Part shown: positions 59,864-64,000 of the stretch, piece by piece
Layout of the letters: each line of letters opens with the position of its first letter
Position numbering within the stretch: position 1 is the stretch's first letter
Assembly: GCF_002844235.1 (NCBI RefSeq)
Contig: NZ_PGTS01000002.1
Span: forward strand, 806,001 to 870,000
Length of the DNA stretch: 64,000 nucleotides
Reading direction: 5' to 3'
From: Thalassospira povalilytica
Lineage (GTDB): Bacteria; Pseudomonadota; Alphaproteobacteria; Rhodospirillales; Thalassospiraceae
Notes under the pieces: model-generated
The model's database searches: none
The model's input: the letters and a program-made list of their open reading frames with translations, nothing else
What the model was told of the DNA's origin: nothing
Position numbers and translations under genes: made by a program

Positions 59864-60901
59864 TCAGTTCAATTGCCCCGACGGCGCCTGATCCCCGCCA
59901 TCGGCCGTCCCGGGGGCTGTGACAAAATCGGATTTGCACAACGCCCATTCCTTGCAGATTTCCTGTCCGTCATCCGACATCATGAAGGTTTCATAGGCCT
60001 GCATCAGTTCCGCGCCGAACGGATGTTTGCGCGAAAACAGAATGAACATGTCATTGGTTGTAATGGTGTTGGTGGTGGCATAACGTGCGGCCACCTGTTC
60101 GCCCAAAAGCCCGGTCAGGTCGTGCCAGCCCACGGCTTCCTCTTCAAACAGGATATCGGCCCGGTCTGCATGCAGAAACCGCCAGGCGGATTCCGGGTTA
60201 TTTACAATGTCGGCTTCGATGCCAAGTCGTCTGAATTCCTGTTCATACCAGTAACTGGCAATCCCGACCGGACGCAGTCCAAGCCCGACAACATCACGCA
60301 ACGCGTTGATATCGATCCCCTCGGGGAAACGGGACTTTTTGTAAAATCCCTTTTGATGGGCCTGGGCAATCGGATAGCGCGGAATATGAAAGGCATCCCT
60401 GCGCTCGACTGTCCGAAGCCACGGAAATGTCGCGACATAGATGCCCTGGCGGGTTTGCTCATAGGCCCGTTGCCAGGGCACGAAAATGAACCGGACGTCA
60501 AATCCCATCGCATTGAAAATCGTCTGGAACCGTTTGGCGTGTTTGCCGAAATCAGGAAGTGTTTCACTGATCATCGGCGGCCATTCGCCCACCGCCACCC
60601 AGACCTCATATCCGGGTTTCAATTTGCCCGGACCGGTTTGCCGGGCATCACCGACACGGATCACGTCCCCTGCCCGGCTTCTGGCATCATCGCCAACATT
60701 GCCACCGGCATGGGGGTCAGTTTTGGTGTTGGTTTGGGTGTGGGTGTTGGCTTGGTTGTGGGTATTCTGGCCTTTTGCCGGCATAATGACCGATCCGGCA
60801 CGGGCGGTTGCCGCGACATCCAGGATGACCGCAACACATATGAACCCGATGACAACTGTTCTTTGCAACCATCGCACATGCGCTTCCCGATATAACCCCA
60901 T
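59864..60901 (-). CDS. Periplasmic amino-acid-type binding protein (SBP_bac_3-like)
   Basis: A 345-residue exported protein. An N-terminal hydrophobic segment (about 14-35, RTVVIGFICVAVILDVAATARA) is followed by a His/Thr/Asn-rich linker (NTHNQANTHTQTNTKTD) and then an SBP_bac_3-like domain: VWVAVGEWPPMISETLPDFGKHAKRFQTIFNAMGF, VPWQRAYEQTRQG, VGLGLRPVGIASYWYEQEF. No transporter permease is nearby, so it may be a sensor-like or orphan receptor. ATG at 60901 has GGAG six bases upstream; the frame open to 61195 lacks support. Confidence 0.78.
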   Translation of the reverse strand: MGLYREAHVRWLQRTVVIGFICVAVILDVAATARAGSVIMPAKGQNTHNQANTHTQTNTKTDPHAGGNVGDDARSRAGDVIRVGDARQTGPGKLKPGYEVWVAVGEWPPMISETLPDFGKHAKRFQTIFNAMGFDVRFIFVPWQRAYEQTRQGIYVATFPWLRTVERRDAFHIPRYPIAQAHQKGFYKKSRFPEGIDINALRDVVGLGLRPVGIASYWYEQEFRRLGIEADIVNNPESAWRFLHADRADILFEEEAVGWHDLTGLLGEQVAARYATTNTITTNDMFILFSRKHPFGAELMQAYETFMMSDDGQEICKEWALCKSDFVTAPGTADGGDQAPSGQLN

Positions 60902-61052
60902 AGGCATCTCCGGAAAATGTGACCGTGACAGGCGCTGTAAAAACCATTGATGGATCAATGCCATACCAACAATAGCATCATTTGGTGATATTGAAGAGGA
61001 AAATGCGCGTCCGCCCCCAAACCGGTATTGCGCACCCGACGCCATCGCATGT

Positions 61053-61083
61053 TTTTTGATCAAATTATCGCTGTGATCAAAAA
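61053..61083. promoter_or_regulatory. Inverted repeat upstream of the phosphoglycerate-glycoside genes
   Basis: Perfect ten-base arms TTTTTGATCA (61053-61062) and TGATCAAAAA (61074-61083) with an 11-base spacer, between divergent genes. It sits about 100 bases before the phosphatase start and could be an operator. Confidence 0.5.
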
Positions 61084-61185
61084 TTAACCTTCCCAAAGGT
61101 CGATCCGCCCCGATCACTGTGATAAGCTTCTGACCAAGAGACCAGTTTACGGTCTTGCACATGTCAAAAACCGCGACAGAACGGG

Positions 61186-62028
61186 ATGATGCCAAACAGC
61201 CGCGCCATCGCCATCTTTACCGACCTTGACGGCACATTGCTTGATCATGACACCTATGGCTGGGACGCCGCACGTCCGGCACTTGATCGCGTGAAACAGC
61301 TTGCCATCCCCCTGATCGCCGTATCCTCGAAAACACTTGCCGAACTTGAACATATCAATCAGCAATCCATGCTGTTTGACGGGCTGATTGGCGAAAATGG
61401 CGGCGTCATTTCCCTGAATGGCGAAATCGAACAGGCTGGCCCGTCATCCGAAACAATCGATGCTGCGCGCAATCAGATCCGCGATGCAGTTTCCGTCCCT
61501 GTTGGCAGTTTTCGGACCGTCTCGCCGGAAATCATTGCATCGGAAACCGGTCTTCCGCTTGACGATGCCATTCGCGCCGGTCAGCGCCATTGTTCCGACC
61601 CGCTGATCTGGCAAGCCAGCAAGCAGGATGTCACCACGGCGCGCGCCATTGCCGAAAAATGGTCACTGAAACTGGTCAAGGGTGGCCGTTTCCATACCTT
61701 GTGCGGCCCCTCGACCAAGGGCGAAGCCATGAAACGCATTCTGCAATGGCTTGCCCTGTCGCAAAGCGGCAAAAGCGAAACCTCCCCGCCCAAACGGTTC
61801 ACCACCATCGCGCTTGGGGATTCCCCCAATGACATCCCGATGCTGGCCGAGGCCGATTTTGCCATTCAGATTCCAACCAAACATGGCGCGCGGACATCGC
61901 CGCTGCTTGACCATGCCAATCTTCGGATCGCGCCCGCCCCCGGTCCTGCGGGCTGGAACGCTGCGATCAACGACCTTCTCGACCAGTTAACCAATACCAA
62001 TAAAAACAGCGAGGTACTTCATGGCTGA
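61186..62028 (+). CDS. Mannosyl-/glucosyl-3-phosphoglycerate phosphatase-like HAD hydrolase
   Basis: A 280-residue HAD-IIB phosphatase. Motif I FTDLDGTLLD (nucleophile Asp13, Asp15), motif II VSSKT, a Lys in KLVKGGRFH, and motif IV LGDSPNDIPML. GLIGENGGVIS and KGGRFHTL are typical of mannosyl-3-phosphoglycerate phosphatases. It removes the phosphate from the glycosyl-3-phosphoglycerate made by the next gene product. It overlaps that gene by eight bases. Two adjacent ATGs (61186, 61189) are possible starts. Confidence 0.85.
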   Translation: MMPNSRAIAIFTDLDGTLLDHDTYGWDAARPALDRVKQLAIPLIAVSSKTLAELEHINQQSMLFDGLIGENGGVISLNGEIEQAGPSSETIDAARNQIRDAVSVPVGSFRTVSPEIIASETGLPLDDAIRAGQRHCSDPLIWQASKQDVTTARAIAEKWSLKLVKGGRFHTLCGPSTKGEAMKRILQWLALSQSGKSETSPPKRFTTIALGDSPNDIPMLAEADFAIQIPTKHGARTSPLLDHANLRIAPAPGPAGWNAAINDLLDQLTNTNKNSEVLHG

Positions 62029-63253
62029 TTTCCATCAGGGTGGCCCGATCACAACCCTTCATCGCATTCTTGACCGCAACCCGGAAGAACTCGCCTATGA
62101 AATGACTGCCTTTGCCCGCCAAAGGCGCCAGACCCTGATTTTGCCGTGCCTTTATTCGGAACTTGAAACCCCGGCCATGACAACCATTGTCGATGGGCTC
62201 AAACAGGCGACCTATATCGATCAGATCGTCGTCGGTCTGGACCGCGCCAATGCGCAGCAATATCTTCATGCGCGCGAATTTTTCAAAGACCTGCCGCAGC
62301 ATGTGCGCATTTTGTGGAATGACGGGCCGCGCCTGCGCGGTGTTCATGACCGGCTTGATGAATTTGGTCTGGCCCGTTACGAACCCGGCAAGGGCCGCAA
62401 TGTCTGGTATTGCATGGGCTACACCCTGGCATCGGGGCGCAGTTCCGTGATCGGCATTCATGATTGCGACATTGCGACCTATACCCCCGATCTTCCGGCC
62501 AAGCTGATGTATCCGATCGCCAATCCGGCGTTCAATTTCGCCTTTGCCAAGGGATATTACGCCCGTGTTGCCAATGGCACCCTCAAGGGCCGGGTATGCC
62601 GCCTGTTTGTCACCCCGCTGATCCGGGCGTTGAAACAGGTGGTCGGCAAGACCGATTTCCTGAATTATCTCGATTGTTTCCGCTATTCCCTGTCCGGTGA
62701 AATGGCGATCCGCACCGATGTTGCCTATGGCCTGCGGGTTGCGTCCGATTGGGGGCTTGAAATTTCCATGCTTTCGGAAATGTATCGCAATCACACGGTC
62801 CATCGTCTGGCCCAGGTCGATATCGCCGATATCTATGACCACAAGCACCGCGAATTCGACCCGGCGCAAAAAGATGACGGCCTGTCGCGCATGGCGGGTG
62901 ACATCGCCAAATCCCTGTTCCGCAAACTGGCAACACAGGGGACGATTTTCTCGCACGAGACATTCCGCACCCTTAAGGCAACCTATTATCGCGCGGCACT
63001 CGACCTGATTGAGCAATACCGTGCCGATGCCCTGTTTAACGGCCTTAAAATCAATCGCGACGAAGAAGAAAAATGCGTCGAGGTCCTGTCGGAAGTCATC
63101 ATCAGTGCCGGTCAGCACTATCTCGACAACCCGCTTGAAAGCCCGTTCATCCCAAGCTGGCAGCGTGTTGAAAGTGCGATGGGTGACATTTTCGAACATC
63201 TTTCAAGTGCAGTTGAAGACGATCTGAACGACACCGAAATCGGCAAGGGTTAA
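62021..63253 (+). CDS. Glucosyl-3-phosphoglycerate synthase-like glycosyltransferase (GT81)
   Basis: A 410-residue GT-A glycosyltransferase. The nucleotide-sugar metal site is the DCD in GIHDCDIATY (Asp148-Asp150), preceded by LPCLYSELET, IVVGLDRANA and GRNVWYCMGY. Cytosolic. With the upstream phosphatase it should make glucosylglycerate (or mannosylglycerate), a compatible solute used under salt or nitrogen stress. Coupled to the phosphatase by an eight-base overlap. Confidence 0.87.
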   Translation: MADFHQGGPITTLHRILDRNPEELAYEMTAFARQRRQTLILPCLYSELETPAMTTIVDGLKQATYIDQIVVGLDRANAQQYLHAREFFKDLPQHVRILWNDGPRLRGVHDRLDEFGLARYEPGKGRNVWYCMGYTLASGRSSVIGIHDCDIATYTPDLPAKLMYPIANPAFNFAFAKGYYARVANGTLKGRVCRLFVTPLIRALKQVVGKTDFLNYLDCFRYSLSGEMAIRTDVAYGLRVASDWGLEISMLSEMYRNHTVHRLAQVDIADIYDHKHREFDPAQKDDGLSRMAGDIAKSLFRKLATQGTIFSHETFRTLKATYYRAALDLIEQYRADALFNGLKINRDEEEKCVEVLSEVIISAGQHYLDNPLESPFIPSWQRVESAMGDIFEHLSSAVEDDLNDTEIGKG

Positions 63254-63303
63254 GAGCGGGGCTTGATCCGGCACGCTGTTTCGAACGCGCTTGCGGTTCG
63301 CTG

Positions 63304-63798
63304 CTATTGCGTATGATCGGGGAATGGAAATATGGCCAGAAAGACCTGAAGAACGTCTTCCTGGCCTTTTCGTTCAAGAACCACCGGCAATAACAGCCGC
63401 ACCCCTTTGCGCCAGTCTTTTTGAAAGATCTGCAAATGATGGATTTGCGGCTTGCCTGTTTTGCGTGCCGCGGACAGGGCCGCATGCAATGCAGTTGAAA
63501 AATGGCAATCCACTTCACGGGCAAAGGCACCGCGCCAATCCTCGCCGGTCAGCGCAATGATGTTTTCACCTTCGAGCAAAATCTGAAAATCATCCTTGTC
63601 CGGGTGATATTCATAGATGCTGATATCATCAATCCATGGGGACAACGTATCCGGGGTAAAGTCGCAACGGGTCGGAATTCTGCGCCGTGCAGCAGCCCGG
63701 CCCCACAATGCCAAAAGCGCATGCGCCCCGGCCGGTGCATCCGCGCCAAGCCGATCCAGCGGCACTTCCTTGTCATGCGAACCACCAAGCCCGGCCAT
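63304..63798 (-). CDS. PAS-domain-like protein
   Basis: A 164-residue cytosolic protein. The pattern of a short helix lead (ALLALWGRAAARRRIPTRCDFTPDTLSPWIDDISIYEY), a FQILLEGENIIALTGEDWRG stretch and closing strands KGVRLLLPVVLERKGQEDVLQVFLAIFPF fits the PAS-like proteins common in Rhodospirillales. Ligand and function unknown. ATG at 63798 follows a second, similar short frame with a ten-base gap. Confidence 0.68.
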   Translation of the reverse strand: MAGLGGSHDKEVPLDRLGADAPAGAHALLALWGRAAARRRIPTRCDFTPDTLSPWIDDISIYEYHPDKDDFQILLEGENIIALTGEDWRGAFAREVDCHFSTALHAALSAARKTGKPQIHHLQIFQKDWRKGVRLLLPVVLERKGQEDVLQVFLAIFPFPDHTQ

Positions 63799-63808
63799 TG
63801 CGCATCCG

Positions 63809-64000
63809 TCAGATATAGTGCATCGGCTCGTAGGGGAAACGTGCGCCAAGCACCTGATAGATCGGGTCACCAAACTGGTCCATGGTTTGCGCCGGCAACA
63901 GGACACGCAACCAATGACGGTGTTTGGCATGATTTCCGGCCACATTCACATAATGGAAAGTCGGCCGCTTTTCGTACATTGTCTTTAGCAATGCCGCCAT
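63809..64000 (-). CDS. PAS-like protein, C-terminal fragment at window edge
   Basis: Sixty-three residues to a stop at 63809. The ATG at the very last bases of the window may be internal, so the true start may lie beyond. RPTFHYVNVAGNHAKHRHWLRVLLPAQT resembles the closing strands of the neighbouring PAS-like protein (the HHLQIFQKDWRKGVRLLLPVVLE region), so this may be a tandem paralogue. Confidence 0.55.
   Translation of the reverse strand: MAALLKTMYEKRPTFHYVNVAGNHAKHRHWLRVLLPAQTMDQFGDPIYQVLGARFPYEPMHYI

Noticed and set aside
60661-60960. Thr/Asn/His repeat region as a separate small gene
   Set aside because: It is the low-complexity linker of the periplasmic binding protein in frame with its signal segment.
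61967-63199. 410-codon minus-strand frame opposite the glycosyltransferase gene
   Set aside because: Shadow frame; the plus strand encodes a coherent GT81-like enzyme with a DxD motif and is coupled to the phosphatase gene.

Overview
The window reads as chromosome of a free-living, metabolically versatile alphaproteobacterium. Gene content and codon style (TRAP transporters of two families, a complete protocatechuate branch with PcaQ, DUF3126, the TIGR03862 flavoprotein, GC in the mid-fifties by eye) suggest a marine Rhodospirillales genus such as Thalassospira. That name is an inference from memory of these families, not a computed match. Both window edges cut genes. I see no rRNA, tRNA, CRISPR array, insertion sequence or prophage.

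Layout. 1-5.8 kb: end of an M20 deacylase, a RidA protein, an alpha/beta-hydrolase-OsmC fusion, a GNAT, a coupled thioesterase/ornithine-cyclodeaminase pair, a kynurenine-formamidase-like hydrolase and an NTF2-like protein. 5.8-14 kb: a divergent catabolic locus. The minus operon is TRAP dctQ-dctM-dctP, M81 hydrolase and DSD1-type PLP enzyme; the plus operon is RidA, RpiR regulator and 2-keto-3-deoxygluconate kinase-like enzyme; palindromes lie between them. The set fits uptake and breakdown of an amino-sugar acid (D-glucosaminate is the best guess) to a phosphorylated keto-deoxy sugar acid. 14-20.5 kb: tamA-tamB outer-membrane assembly pair. 20.8-24 kb: a GNAT-RimK ligase convergent with a GNAT-C39 peptidase. 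24-26.3 kb: sulfurtransferase and DUF2892 genes near a perfect FNR box, then TenA-like and GNAT genes.

26.3-37.7 kb is a complete protocatechuate to succinyl-CoA pathway (pcaD, C, H, G, I, J, F, B) with divergent pcaQ and an adjacent TRAP importer. PcaQ-type sites precede both pcaD and the importer. 37.8-41.6 kb: a PobR-like AraC regulator and an SsuABC/TauABC-type ABC importer. pobA (58.5-59.7 kb) would supply protocatechuate from 4-hydroxybenzoate.

42-45.2 kb: a flavoprotein gene whose 3' end overlaps an AT-richer, foreign-looking TIGR04141/DUF6119-type gene (possible defence nuclease), then a small Cys-rich secreted peptide. 45.4-49.5 kb: an MFS exporter-MarR-siderophore-interacting protein operon with two operators, DUF3126, and a glutathione transferase. 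49.6-55.3 kb: a LysR regulator divergent from a TAXI-TRAP importer plus a split AtuA-like enzyme. 55.4-64 kb: hpt, a DUF883/holin-superfamily membrane pair, a secreted thaumatin-like protein, pobA, a periplasmic binding protein, a glucosyl/mannosyl-3-phosphoglycerate phosphatase and synthase pair (compatible solute), and two PAS-like proteins at the edge.
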